DNA from: Allodiplogaster sudhausi
Taxonomy: Eukaryota; Nematoda; Chromadorea; Rhabditida; Diplogasteridae
NCBI GenBank assembly: GCA_945643635.1
Contig: CALZFC010000035.1
Location: 1,069,001 to 1,133,000 of the forward strand
Direction of reading: 5' to 3'
DNA length: 64,000 bases
In this document: positions 1 through 12,258 of the stretch, piece after piece
Layout of the letters: every line of letters begins with the position of its first letter
Position numbering within the stretch: the first letter of the stretch is position 1
Program-made: the position numbers and the translations under genes
Notes under the pieces: generated by a model
Seen by the model: only the letters and a program-made list of their open reading frames with translations
Told to the model about the DNA's origin: nothing
The model's database searches: none

Positions 1-136
1 TTAGGAATAAACTAATTATTCACGGAGGCGAATGTGCTACTTTAAAATTTTATCGTTAATTTAAAACTTTAGACTTATATTCCTCAATTCTGCGTTGATT
101 TATCTCAAAACCAACTCAACTCTTTTCACTTTACAG

Positions 137-3100
137 CGCAGGAACGAAGGCATCGCTTACATGAGAGAGAAGATGGTGGTGATTGGTAAGAAGGCGGGAG
201 AAGATATCAAGAAGCAAGAAGGAAAGTGGACACAAGAAGACCGCAACGTCATCGACAAAGTTCTCAAGGTGGGCCAAGTTAATTTTAAAAGCACATTTCT
301 GTTTTTTTCTGATGTTCTTCTAACGTGTAACGACTAGCGGTCGTTGCAAAATTAAAATCGGCGATAACCTCCCCTTTACAAAGAGGTCTCTGATACCACG
401 ATCACGCGCTTTCGCGCCAGTGATCGGGTCACCTCCGTCGATTATTGAGGTTCCGCGTTAAAGCGGTTCTTCCTTCCTGGCACACAGCTGAGGAGGAATC
501 CTTGGGGACTAAGCCACCAAGGTTACAGTTGAAGAACGGCGAGTTCTCCAGATATGGACCCGTCTAGGTCCCAGCGGTTCTAACGTCGAGTTTAGACTGA
601 CGAGGACAACGACGAGGGGCGACTTCTTTATCAGCAGAAATAAACAAGGGAGCTCAAGACTCCAACAGCAAGAGGACGAGCAGCCGGAGCTTAAGGCTCC
701 GGGAAAGAAAGAGAGGCGGGAGGACAGAAGAGCAACCGGGGAGCGACCGGCGGGGATCGCTACCCGCTCCTTATATACTGCCCGCCAATCGGGCGGGAAA
801 ACAGGCGACAAACTACAAAATGAGCATCTGTCATCATTCAAATAATTATAGTGCTACTTGTGGTAGCAAGTGAGGTTAAGGTGGCATGCCTATTATACGG
901 TCATGAAGAGAGTGTGGGTGCAGCCACACTACAAACGTATATAAAAGAGGAAACATATGCAGAAGCTTAAGGAAAAAAAGTGTTGAAGGACGAGAAGAAG
1001 CGAGAGCGAAGGGTGATTCTGGAGACGGGAGATAACGTTGTGAGCATTAACCAGAAGGCAGGAGTTGCTGCCAGCCTTTACGGAGGAGATATCATCCTGA
1101 CCAGGCAAGGCTCTCTCCCAATCAGTTGCCAGAAGATCTGAAGTTCCTCTGCTTCACAGAGATCAGACGGACATTATCATCTCGTCGGCCGAGAATGAAA
1201 ACGGCACTGAGAGTGAGGCCGCTGAAGGGACCGAAGGCGGAAGAGCTCGCAGGCAAGCGTATCGAGACACTCGCTACCCCACCACCATCTGGAGCAGTGG
1301 CTTCTACTACTACTTTGATAGCCTAACTAGTCAGAACATATATCTTTTCATCTATTCGCTTCCTCACTTCTCTTTCTCTATTCATATATTCAATTTTTCA
1401 CAATCACAGAGGGAACTCACGTCGAGACTGTCGTTCGGAAGGCAATCAAGCAGTGGAGTGACAACACTTGCATCAACTTTTAGGAGAGCTCTAAGCGGCG
1501 CAGAAAGTCGACCACTTATATTTATTCTTATTTCTTTAATCTCTGATCTCTATTAACTCAGGTGATGAGCACAAAGGACGGCGGGTGCTGGTCATACATC
1601 GGTCGTACGGGCTGGGCTACGCAGAGCCTGTCACTCGATACCGGATGTGACTCTGTGAGTACCAGATAGAAGGGTGACCTAGGGATTTGTAACCACCTTG
1701 CCCAGTGTCTCAAACCAAATCTGGTTGACTTCTATCTGCTCAGGTGGGAACCGCCCTGCACGAGCTCGGACACTTACTCGGCTACTTTCACGAACAAAGC
1801 CGACACGACAGGGACAACTACGTGTACATCCAGTCAGGGAACATTCAGGTTGGTCATCCTTCATACGGACTTTCAGGAGATTTCAATCGTCTCTATCTAA
1901 CTCTTCCATTTCTCTATCCTTGCCCTTCTCCCTCGAGATGTGAGAAGAGTTCTTTTGTAGACTGGTAAAGTCAGCCAATTCGACAAGGAGACGCCAGAGA
2001 CGAACTACAACTATGGCTGGCAGTACGACTACGGGGGAATCATGCAGTACGCCGGATCATCGTACGTGGTCTTCTTTACTTAATACTCGGCACATTGCAG
2101 TTAGAAATAGAATATGGAAGAAAACAGAGAAATTCCAAAGAAACGTACTGGCTAAAAATTATTTTTTCGTACATCATTATAAATGTTATGACAAGATATG
2201 AAATGAAAGAGACCACCAACATGCAGATTCTCTTTGCAGATTACCGAACCAACCATTGTGGCCAAAGATTTCCAGCAGCAGTCTACGATGGGATCTGACA
2301 TTCTCTCCTTCCGAGACATCCTCGAGATGAACGACCACTACGGATGCAGATGTTTGTTGTATTCTTCTTGGCTGCTCACAATCCGTGCAGTGGGCACAAA
2401 AGGGGATAAGAGAAACTGGAGAGAGTTTAGCCCGCTGCAACGGCTTCACAACGACTTGCTACCACGGCGGCTACATGCATCCTCGCAACTGCAGCACTGG
2501 TATCTGCCCACTCGGATTCGGAAGCACCAACTGCGCACAACGAGTAAGGAAATGAGAATAATTGCGAGAGCCTGTCTGATCCACATTAAAACACCTGGAG
2601 AACTTTCGCACATTCTTATTGCTATAATGAAAAAAAAGAATCTAATGGCAGCCGCCCGGATGTGGCCAGCTCCTCTCCGCCACGACCACCGCCGCCTCCT
2701 TCACTGCCACGTTTGGGGACACTTCCACCACCGTCAACGACGACTTTACCTTCTGCACCTACTGGATTCAAGTCAGTGCTTTCCCTATTCAATGAGATAT
2801 TTGTGTTGTTTTCACATTCAAAGCCTTTATTCTTTAAAAATGTGGGCAAACCTGAATGAAACCTGAATGAATGAATGTGTAACGAAATACAAGGTTTTCG
2901 CTTAAAAGAATAAGAATAGGCGCCTGCCGGATGCGCGTGAAGGCAACGTTGTCCGCCTTCAAAGGATATCACTGCGTCGAAGGCTACGCGTACGGAGGAA
3001 TCGAATTGAAGCGACAGCCAAATTTGACTGGACCAAGGTTCGTTCTCACTTTTTTTAAAATTTAAGCTGTTCTGCTCTCCTGGAAAATTATTATAACCAA

Positions 3101-3311
3101 AAACCTTTCTTTTTCATTTCTGTGATTGAAAAAATGAAATGGAAGGGAGAAGGCTCAAACCGTAGCAACCAATGCATAACATACCTCTTGAAGATACTGC
3201 TGTAACGCTGATGTGGGCAGAATCGTCTACTCGAACTCGAACTTCATGCCTATCATTATCTACCGTCGCTACTACAACATCCAGTTCGGAATAACTTATC
3301 AGGCATTCTAG
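137..3311 (+). pseudogene. Astacin-type metalloprotease copy A (propeptide, catalytic, EGF, CUB), disrupted
   Basis: Secreted zinc endopeptidase of the nematode NAS/astacin type. The exon series matches copies B and C; the signal-peptide exon would lie just before the window. Visible in order: helical propeptide (137-268), second propeptide exon and mature N-terminus (about 965-1329), catalytic exons with [13 protein letters not shown] (1744-1851), a Met-turn-like GIMQY (about 2031), EGF-like CYHGGYMHPRNC (about 2455-2545), and a CUB domain from 2640 to the stop at 3309-3311. Lesions seen: a frameshift at the start of the exon near 965, an in-frame TAG at 1481-1483 where copies B and C have Tyr, and loss of the GT donor after that exon. 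I infer a pseudogene. Bases 1-136 are intron. Confidence 0.85.
400..830 (-). mobile_element. Probable LTR-retrotransposon fragment (LTR plus primer-binding-like site)
   Basis: Copies B and C have no counterpart to this stretch in the same intron, so it is an insertion in astacin copy A. Read on the minus strand it has a GC-rich palindrome, a TATATAAGG box (about 770-778), a long untranslated-looking segment, then TGGCGCGAAAGCG (about 405-419) and TGGTATCAGAGACC (about 387-400), both resembling tRNA primer-binding sites. No gag or pol frame is present. Ends and target-site duplication were not found, so the LTR call is tentative. Confidence 0.35.
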
Positions 3312-4520
3312 CTGAGAGTGGAGCTTGCTTTGTACATTCACCGAACCGTGCAGAGAATAGAAATCTCTCCGATTCACACTTGCTTGCTGATCTATTTAAT
3401 GACGATAAATATATATTATTCCCACTTCAAGATGAACAAGTTGCCGTTCCACCTCCGGAAACATAAACGAGGGAACGAATGTTGAAGGTGTATCACTACT
3501 CACAGATGTGGGGGGATGTGTTGAGATGGTCGGAGCTTCCTGTTGAGATCGTTGATCTGACCATGGGTGGCATTCCACGTGGCTTACCTGTCATAAAAGA
3601 TAGTCGATTGAATCTTGCCTCCACTTCTGCTGTCGCACGACACCGCAGCGAGAGAGATATTACATCGAAAGATCTAGAATCTATATGACTCATCAAAACG
3701 ATTGTGAAATATACATATTCTAGCACAATGTATGATTCATATACATAAATAGGAATCAATCGAACTACTTCGTAGTCAACATTTATGATGAAACGTCATT
3801 CATGATGAAATGTCATAGATAAGAAAGAGAAAAGACACAAAAGATAAGAAAGAGAAGATTATAGAAGCAAGTGTGAGACATGTTCATAGATGCCTACAAA
3901 CATACACGGAGGATTCGTCTTCGGTCGAAACAGAGAGCGAGAGAGAGAGAGAGAGAGAAAGGAGAGAAAAATGATATCTAAACGACACGGGAATCGCATG
4001 AAGAGGTGAGAGAACGCTTGCAGGCACACGCAACAATGAAGCAGGTCCAGCAAAGACAAGAGAGGCAACTGCAATTAAATGAAAATGTTTACCAGCAAGA
4101 CAAATGAACAATATTACCTGTGCTCTGCGCTATGGAGCTTATATGTAGAAAGGAAAAGTTTGGATGGAGACCCTTTCCCACCCGCTTCTTTCTCTGCTTC
4201 CTTCTCATATTTCTTTGCTCTCTCCCTCTCTGTCTCTGTCTTTCTCTCTCGTTCTCTATTTTTATCCGTCTTGCTTCTCTGATGTAAACTAATAACAACT
4301 GGTCACTTCTTTGGCAGCTAATAATCAGTTGGATTCGGAAGGGAGCATAATTGATGACCAATCATTTGTCAAATACTTCAGCAAAGACACAAGCCTAACT
4401 TGATAGAAAAAAGTAATTTATTACACCATATAATATATGGTGCGACCACACATGATATAGTAAAACCGCGAGATCATGAATAGTCCTTGTAATTCGAGAG
4501 AGAAAGAGAGAGAGAGTGTT
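3312..4520. other. Intergenic; first ~170 bp is 3' flank shared with astacin copy B
   Basis: From 3312 to about 3480 the sequence parallels 15585-15890 downstream of copy B, including a block reading CACCTCCGGAAA. This shows the duplication unit runs past the stop codon. The rest holds a short GA run (3932-3960) and no exon I can support. Confidence 0.5.
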
Positions 4521-4566
4521 TTCTCCAGCTCTGACAGACACGAGAAGCCGTTCGGAGGTCAGCCAG
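4521..4566 (-). repeat. Second copy of an F-box exon segment, out of place
   Basis: On the minus strand this encodes LADLRTASRVCQSWRK, nearly the same as LADLRSASRVCQSWRA in the real F-box exon at 8458-8585. The DNA match is about 42 bp. It begins within the last codons and stop of the kelch gene, in another frame, so it looks like the scar of a tandem copy lost by deletion. Confidence 0.6.
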
Positions 4567-4778
4567 GGTCGAGAATGTAAGTTCCGCTAGAGTAGAAACC
4601 AAAACTTGGTCTGAAGCAACCACCGTGCAGTACCATTTGTCCTAGAAAAGGGAATTTAATAATGTCAAAATAGTTACATATGAATTCGTTAAGCGACAAC
4701 AAGGATAATGAGATCAACCTTAGGCAGCTAAGCTGAATACTTAAAATCTGTTTATATAACACAGCGAGAGAATGGAGG

Positions 4779-4826
<48 letters not shown>

Positions 4827-7800
4827 AACAGATGGAAAGCGTGAGCGAAACTCACAATCAGAGTAAATGAGATAAATACATAACATACCATCCACGGACA
4901 CGAATGAATAGGATTCAGTGATTGGCGGAACTTCGCCTCTCATTTCACAAAGGGTCCAGCTAAATTAGAACCAAAGGTTATTTATGGATAGACATATAAA
5001 TCAACTAAATCCAATGAAGAATAGATTCCCAGAAAAAATACATAAAAACAAATCTATAAAAGAAATTACCGCAGCTGCTTCTTCTCTTCGACCCGGTCGA
5101 GGTTAGCCGAAAATAGCTTCATCTCGTTATTGCCCGTGCGGGAGTGAATACGAATTGCCCGTTCGCAGAGACTCCACCCGGCTGAGCGAAGTGCGGCTAA
5201 AAAAGTTATTTTCATCCTGAAACAAATTGTGACAATAAAAAATACATAATATTATAGTTTCGATATTTAAGAATTAAAAAAAAACCTTTAGAAAAACAAC
5301 ATACCGGACAAGAAACTGTACTGGATGAAAGAAATATTGAGATGCAGTTCTGCTGGAGACACTTGAGCACCAGATGGGTTCAGCAGCTCAACAGTAACCT
5401 TGAATGTTTCGGAAATTAATGATTAACAGCCTTTTCAAATACAAAAAAGAACGGATAAAAAGCTCGAAATAATACCTGGACGTCGCTCTGACGTCCACTC
5501 TTTCCAGGCGACAGAATGTAGGCGTTTCTCTCGTCTTTGATGCGGAAGCGTTCAGTGCTGAGAGACTTGAGCTGCAAATTAAGAAAAAGAAGAGAATGAG
5601 GATGAGTCATTGAAAAAAAAATTCCAATTTGGAAAATAAATGATCCAGTCGCGTTTCTTTTCATTCCTTATAAAGCATATCAATGGAAGAGAGAAAGTGA
5701 AAAGGCTATCTTTTAAAAGTAAAACAACGCTTGTATCCCAAGGAGTAGAAAAATGCTGACAAAGCGTGCAGTATCTTCCCGGCTCCTGATGTGGTCGTGG
5801 AGGGCAGTGCGAACAGTCGCATGGAAAGTTTCAATTCGTCGAACCATCTCCGAAGCCTCCCTAACTCCTTTTCTTTCCGCCGACACAAGATGTCTGGAAA
5901 AAAAACTTTTCAGTTAAAACTAAACTACAGTAATTTGTTTTTACTTTTTATTTTTTAATTTGTTATCTGAATAAGCTCGACAACTGACAGTAATCGAGCC
6001 TTATTGTTGACTTGGACAACTCCAATTTGGCCGAGCCCTGCATAAACTTGGAAGTCGAGATCGTCCATCTAAACAAGTAAAAAAATTGACTAAAAGATTA
6101 CTAAAAGATTAAACTCATAGAAAGAGTTATTAAAATAAATGAATTATCGAACCACGCTCGGAATCATCTCTCGCCTCCATTCCTTCGTGAGGTCGCTCGG
6201 GTCGAAATGGAGCAGGTATGCCATACATTTCTTGTTCGATCTGAATCCGATACGTTAGTTGGAAGATGGACTTTGCGGCAAAGCAACACCCAACTATTCA
6301 CTCCGTGCTATTTATAAAACTGATTATTGCTTATCTTTAATTAAAAAAGGCATAAACCAGGGAAGAAAAGGCCATTCTTAGGACCCAGAAAACAGGACGG
6401 GGAGAAAGTAAGTATTGGGCCTGTTAAACAGGGTAGGATAGTCTGCGAACAAAATGTTCCTCAAAACCGTGGTGGGATAGGGCTTTGAGGAGATCGGAAA
6501 TAAGGGTGGGTTTGTCAAAACGACAATACCTGTTTTCCTCTGGCCTGAACCCGAAATTGGTGTATGCAGGATGCAAGAGAATGCAGCCGGGTCGGAGGAG
6601 GACGGCAGTGGACGCGTCAAACCAGTAGCTAAAGAAAGAAACTTTTTAAAACCACAATCATCAATTCCATGCTATCAAGGTATCTTGAGACGGAGAATAA
6701 AAATATCGGCAAAAATTAAAAGTAGATTAAAGTGAGTGGGATGAATGGCTGCAATATTTCTACATTTATAAGCCTCTGCACCCAAATCCCTTCTAGAATA
6801 ACCATGGAAAGACCGCATTTGGTCTCATCAAGAGCCCTTCAAAGAGTATATGCACCCAAGTCTGTATACTCACCCCTCCGAGTCGTGCGGTCCTTCGTCT
6901 GTAACTGGAGGCTCGTACCAGGAGCCACGCTGAAGATCGATGACGTGAACCATGTGAAACTTGGTCGGCTCTCCGGTACTACTGTGCTGAAGATGTGAAT
7001 GAGGGAATGAAGACAGAAGAAAGAAAGTGACAGAGAGAGAGTGAGAGAGAAGAGAGAAAATGGCAGGCCAATTGAGTGTGAGAGAGAGAGAGCTTGAGAG
7101 TTGCCAAAAATGAAAATAAACAACAAAAGCAAGAAGGATACCGTAGTTCCGATGACGATCAGGAAGTCCTGAAAGACTACGGAAGAGTGGTCAAAGATTC
7201 CGGGAGCTTTCGAGTCACTCCACAACTGAGAATAGAAGCGAATCATAAACTCGGTCACCAATTATTAATTACTAGTCAACTAATTATTAATTAACTCATT
7301 ATTAATAGCTAATTATTCATTATCAGCATACAAATTTTAAACATTAATGTATATAATATATCAAGCTACTAAAATGATAAATAATTACTTGTTATACTAG
7401 TCGCTTTGACAGATCTTGTCGTTGTAAAATGTTAATAAAAGTTATTGTTTGGTTTCTCTTCTTCTTTAAGTTACAGAATCCAGTTCATGAAACGAAAGCG
7501 TACAGTAGTTAAACAATTAAAGAAATTGTTCGCTAGCTTTTGCAAGTAATTTGTATCTTGCCATGCGCAACCTCTGTCCATTCTTTTTTTCTGATGTCAA
7601 AGCGATGAATCTCGCGAGTGTACTTGGCACCAGACAAAGTAGGCTGGTCTCGGACGTTTCTTGGATTTCGCACTAAACAAAAACAAAAAAGAACTCGTCA
7701 TCAAACAAAACATGCTTCATTACGGCAACAAAAAAGGGAGATTACCGTAATGCAATCCACCAACGAGCACGAGGAAGTCTCCCCAAGCGACCAAGGAGCA

Positions 7801-9102
7801 CCTCGACTTTGGCATAGGAAACTGTGTTCCCTGCACGTCTACGTGCTTCCAGCGACGGCGAGCCTGGTGCAAAGTAATCACTACATCATAAGACAATGTA
7901 CTGGAACTTCTCGTTTAAGGGAATTATTATGTCTTACGAGTGTAATTTCAAGCCGGAAAGGAGCAGAGACATAAGAAGCTTCTTACTAACCAGGTCGAAT
8001 GACCATAGATCGTTGAAGTGCCTGCTTCGCTCCGTCGGAGTTTTCCCACCAAAAACGTACACCTTAAATATCTTCGTAAGAAAAATATTCGTCGCACATC
8101 ACTAAAACACAAAAAAAATATTTCAAATTGCTCACACCACTTTAGCTACCTCTCTAATATGAGTGTATACAAAAATGTTTTTATAAATAACGGAACTCGA
8201 AGCATGATTGAAACATTGATTGGAAGAATGGCCATAGATAGAGAGAGAGCTGTTAAAAGACTTACCATTCCAGTCTTCGGATGATAGCAGCTTGCATGGA
8301 GTTCGCGCGGATTTATGACCGGTAGCCCGTCGGCGCAGATAAAGAGGACGGGTTCGCTGTGCAATCAATTATTTTGAGAGATAATTTGCTTCCAAAATCC
8401 ACAAACGATCAATATCGTTCACTAGCTGCTTGCTTTTCCGTAGACAACAAAAGTAACCATTGAAAACGCGTGGCGGTTAGGCAGCGTCGATCCCATCTGC
8501 TGGCAGCGAGGGATGCACGAGCTCTCCAGCTCTGACAGACACGAGAAGCTGATCGGAGATCAGCCAGACCGAGACGATCAAAGATCTAGGAGAGGAAAGA
8601 GCTAGCAAACAAGATCGCCAAAGTATCAAAAGTTCTTTCACTTTCGCCCCTTCCGTAACAACCCTGAGCGGGGCTAGCGAAAGCGCTAGGCACTACAACT
8701 GCTAATAGCTAGCAATTTATGATAAGAACGTTCAAGAAAAAACTCAAAACTGAAAATAATAGACCTCGTCAACGACGAACTGGGGAGGGCACGTCCAATT
8801 GGATTCGTCGGCCTCCATGACGAACACCTGGAAATGACAATGAATATACTGCTTTAGAAAGCATAAACAAACATTATCTTGGATCAAATTCTATAGAAAA
8901 GAAAATAAAACTAAAATTCAACTCTAAACCTACCGTACATCACGCTAATATCGGGAGAAAACAAAATCAATGATGATGTTATCACCTCGAAATACTCACG
9001 GAATGCGACAAGAAACGCAGTGAGTTGGCGCAAACATTGTAGAAGGACCGGTCGGAGGGGTTGCATCTCGCAATGAGCTGCTCTCCTTTGACACCCTCAA
9101 CT
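4561..9102 (-). CDS. F-box/kelch protein, FBXO42-like (5' exon(s) not identified)
   Basis: Likely substrate receptor of an SCF ubiquitin ligase: the F-box binds Skp1 and the kelch blades bind the substrate. Exons on the minus strand are about 9102-9000, 8827-8765, 8585-8458, 8356-8266, 8062-7991, 7863-7746, about 7680-7570, 7225-7142, 6986-6874, 6628-6530, 6240-6153, 6068-5985, then weaker exons to the TGA at 4561. The F-box is joined across two exons (CPPQFVVDE + IFDRLGLADL). Kelch blades follow: RELHASCYHPKTGM + VYVFGGKTPTERSRHFNDLW, FLVLVGGLHY, EIHRFDIRKKEWTEV, FDHSSVVFQDFLIVIGTT. The last exons (QLRWTLCEMRGEVPP + GQMVLHGG) resemble the final blade of vertebrate FBXO42. Phases agree through 5985. 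The exons between about 5890 and 5080 do not join cleanly and may be misread or damaged. No start codon was assigned. Confidence 0.75.
4781..4822. repeat. (GA)n microsatellite in an intron of the F-box/kelch gene
   Basis: An almost pure GA run of about 40 bp. Similar runs at 7033-7095 and 3932-3960 belong to the same window-wide GA/CT background. Confidence 0.9.
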
Positions 9103-9914
9103 CTAATGGTAAGCCGCTACTCTATTGGAAAACATAGAGATAAGATAAGGGATGGCGAGGTCAGAACTCTTCCCTCTTCCCTCTTCTTCAGGCTCCTTCT
9201 TAAACAATACTTCATGGCTATAATCATTTATCACGAAGAGTCAGCAACTAATTGCCCAACCGGAAAGAACGTTACAATATTGTGAAAAAAGCTGAAGTTC
9301 AAACAAATCAAGGGTAAAATAAAATGAAAAAAAGGAGAGGAGTAGCCAACGTTGAAAAAGTGGGCAAAAACCAGTGGTACACTTTGTAAAGGTGATTCCT
9401 AAATTCAAAATTATTTTAGGATAAGATTGAAAATACGACATATACCTTTTGAGTAGAATCTTCACTATAGTTTTCAAAATAAATGGTTGAATCTGAAGAA
9501 AGTTATTCACACAAAAATGAGATAATTTATACAGAAATATGAAGAAAGTGAAAAAATTTTCTTGCGTTCCATATGCCCATGCATGATAAGGCGCATCACA
9601 GGTGTGCATATACTACAAACATTGAGACTGTTCGACATTGTAACAGCCGAGCAGACAAGCAGAGATAAGATAAATAGTGTTAAGCCGAAATTTTTCTGGT
9701 ATTTTAAGGAAAACATTATTTGTAAAATGGTAAAAAAAAAACCGAGTGGGCTCGTTTTATATACTACTAACTCCGAATAATTCGATGATTTATGGTGCAA
9801 TTGCATGAGAACCAGAGTGTATTTCAGTACGGGTACAGAGATCACTCGCTAGAGAGAAGAGTGATAGGACCGAAGAGGTCTCTCAACATGAACTCACCCG
9901 CTTTCACTTTGAAG
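9103..9914. other. No supported gene
   Basis: AT-rich DNA upstream of the F-box/kelch gene, where its promoter and first exon may lie. I could not place a start exon and see no repeat or conserved domain. Confidence 0.4.
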
Positions 9915-10046
9915 CGCCGGAACGAAGACATGGCTTACATGCGAGAGAAGATGGCGTTGATTGGCAAGACGGTACGAGATGACATCAAGAAGCAAGAAGA
10001 AAAGTGGACGGAGGATGATCGCAAAGTCATCGACAAAGTTGTCAAT
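9915..10046 (+). pseudogene. Orphan astacin propeptide exon
   Basis: Exactly 132 nt, the same length and phase as exon 2 of astacin copies B and C. It encodes RRNEDMAYMREKMALIGK and continues with the shared charged helix. It is preceded by the usual TTTGAAG acceptor. The aligned donor position reads GCATAC, where copy B has GTGCGT. None of the other astacin exons lie nearby, so this is a stray duplicate. Confidence 0.8.
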
Positions 10047-10570
10047 GCATACATCAAGTTAAAGACACCGATGTGGGAGTACGGGTTGAGCTGGGTTGCA
10101 AGGAGTATCTTGTTGAGATCACTTCACATCCACTGGCCTCGCAACGATCCTGTAAAAAGTCTCAATATTATGAAATAATTTCTCACCGATTTACAATTAA
10201 TAAAGTGCAAGAGCAAAATCTGTTAAGATCCTTACGAATGCTGGAACATAAATCATTCGGATGAACAAGATTCTTATTCCGTCAGCTAGTAATAGGCCAA
10301 TCTTTCTCTCTCTCTGATTGATTTCACCGAGGAAAAGGAATAAATTAAGTTTTCCAGAACCAGTTGGATGATCAGCGAGCGATGCTCGTGAACAATAAAG
10401 AGCGGATTTCGGTATACATTATGAAATAGAGCAGAGGCTCAGATAAAGTCTAGTTAAGACGACTTTGATTCACTCTACCATTAGCTGTGTTTTGTTTTAA
10501 TTTTTTTTACGTTTTTATTTTGTACAAATAGAACAAAAGAATATGAAGAAGAAGAAAATTGTAAGCTCTA
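10047..10570. other. No supported gene
   Basis: AT-rich spacer with short open frames but no recognisable domain or repeat. Confidence 0.4.
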
Positions 10571-10741
10571 TCAGATGAACAAAATTGTGCAGTCGATTCG
10601 CGGAATGTTGAGAGTGGGCCAACAACTGCAACGGTCACGCCCATCTGTAATCCAGCTGGCACAGCGTGGCTCTCCTGCATAGACAAAAAAGAAATCAAGG
10701 CGGCCACGTGCGCTATCTTATCATCAGTTCTGTGAAGTTCT
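10571..10741 (+). pseudogene. C6-like secreted-protein exon, partial copy
   Basis: The plus strand reads NCAVDSRNVESGP, then ATVTPICNPAGTAWLSCID and a stop. It is paralogous to the terminal exon at 17541-17708 (AVESRNE, then ATVALTCNPAVGTAWFYNI). The surrounding DNA is also alike (10510-10710 against 17480-17700). No signal peptide or first cysteine exon was found here, so I treat it as a fragment. Confidence 0.5.
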
Positions 10742-11125
10742 TCATATTTCGCCTTCACTTACTATAAGACGTTGATGTACATACTTTCAGAAACACTTGC
10801 ATAATTTCTGTAGTATTTCCGAGATGCGAAACTTTATAATAAATTGTAGACAATCTTGCAAGCCAGGATGGAAGACAAGCAGGTTTTGTTGTTGTAAAGA
10901 AGTGCACATTGTAAATGAATGTAGTTGAATCGGACGATTTGAACTTATGCGACGCAACTGTCCTTTGAGTTAAGATCTGTACCATCGGACAAGAGCGTGC
11001 GTGCCTATTGTAAAAGTGGAGTGGTGTACACTGCGACTTCTGGGATTGGGTGGTATTCTTTCAAATCTATGAGTAGGTTATTAGCTTTAATATTTTCTTT
11101 CTTCCCAAACTCTCTCTCGAACCGA

Positions 11126-11275
11126 TAGTCCTTAACAACGGCGAGAACGACGACGGCCTCGAAATTTCTCGTCGACGTTAAGGGAGCATCGAGACATGGC
11201 CGGGCGGGATGTTCAGGTGGATAACCGATAGCCAGCACTTCCTTCACGTAGATGTAGGGGGATCGGCGCGAGCTG
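11126..11275 (-). other. Possible coding exon, unidentified
   Basis: A minus-strand open stretch begins after an acceptor-like TTACAG and runs VLAIGYPPEHPARPCLDAPL, then NFEAVVVLAVVK. Base composition is more coding-like than the flanks. I recognise no family, and no neighbouring exon could be joined. Confidence 0.25.
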
Positions 11276-11628
11276 TAATTAATGAGTAGACGAATAAATC
11301 AAAAAAAGCCAATTCTGAAATTCTTTGGTTAACAGGTAGATCAAAGAATAAACCGGACGGTTAATCGGCAAAACACGCCATCATATTTCGCAGAAATAAG
11401 TGTAAATGACAAATGATACCTGGAGGACAAGTGCAAAGAAGAGCTGGAATTGCACGCTCTAATGTCGCCACGGTCCTCAATAGGTAGATTATTTACTCAT
11501 TTATTTGCTTCCCATTGATGCACATTAATGATTGCGCGAACAATGGAGTAAGACCAGAAGAAGACGGCGAGCGGCTGCGTGCATATCTGACCAAGAAGAC
11601 AGGCGCAAGCAACGGCAGCCAGCGGATC

Positions 11629-11644
11629 TTTCATGCCATGGATT
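11629..11644. repeat. Target-site duplication, left copy
   Basis: TTTCATGCCATGGATT, identical to 12243-12258; the two copies bracket the LINE fragment. Confidence 0.75.
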
Positions 11645-12242
11645 ATATATTTGTTTATCTGCATTGTTTTAATAAATTAATAGACAAGGGAGAGACACTT
11701 AACCGAGAGAATTGCGCAATCAGATAAATAAGAGGCTCGCAAGAAGGCGGCCAATGGGATGCATAGGGCACCAAAAAAAAAGAACATTAGAAAGGAAGTA
11801 AAATATATATCACAATTAATTAGTTGCCATAATTATAACACGAATAGATAATTCAACGAGAGAGGACATGATTCTTAATGAGAAGGCGAGCAGATGGCAA
11901 CGATAAATCAAAAATCTTGTCGGGCAGTCTATTCCAAGAGTCGACAATCCTATTTGCAAAAAGGTTCATATACATGCTAGAATGAAACTTGAACTTACGC
12001 AGCTTAAAGCGATGTCCTCTAGTAAACCCAACTGGCGAGAAACTAAATATATCAGTTGACTTGATACCATATAGGCCTTTAACAATCTTATAAGCAACGA
12101 CAAGGTCATTAATCTCACGGCGGCTCATAGAGCGGCTCTATATTTACAAACGCTAAACGCTCACTGTAGGGGAGGAGGGAGAGACCGCATCTTTTAAAGG
12201 CAAGTCGCGTGAAGCGCTTCTGAATGTTCTCAATCTGGTTGG
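11645..12242 (-). mobile_element. 5'-truncated non-LTR retrotransposon (LINE, CR1/Jockey-like) tail
   Basis: The minus strand encodes the C-terminal part of a LINE reverse-transcriptase protein: ENIQKRFTRLAFKRCG, SERLAFVNIEPLYEP, then INDLVVAYKIVKGLYGI, RGHRFKLRK and NRIVDSWNRLPDKIFD. These follow the usual order in CR1/Jockey-type proteins. A one-base frame break lies near 12125. The copy is 598 bp, lacks the catalytic domain, and is bracketed by a perfect 16-bp duplication, as expected for target-primed insertion with 5' truncation. Confidence 0.85.
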
Positions 12243-12258
12243 TTTCATGCCATGGATT
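12243..12258. repeat. Target-site duplication, right copy
   Basis: TTTCATGCCATGGATT, matching 11629-11644. Confidence 0.75.

Noticed and set aside
509..841. 110-codon minus-strand frame
   Set aside because: Lies in the putative LTR, Ser/Leu-rich, no domain; likely chance in GC-rich DNA.
3479..3688. 69-codon plus-strand frame
   Set aside because: Sits in the duplicated astacin 3' flank and has no counterpart frame in the copy B flank.
10507..10758. Minus-strand gene at 10.5-10.76 kb
   Set aside because: The plus-strand frame of this stretch matches the last exon of the C6-like gene at 17.5 kb; the minus frame is its shadow.
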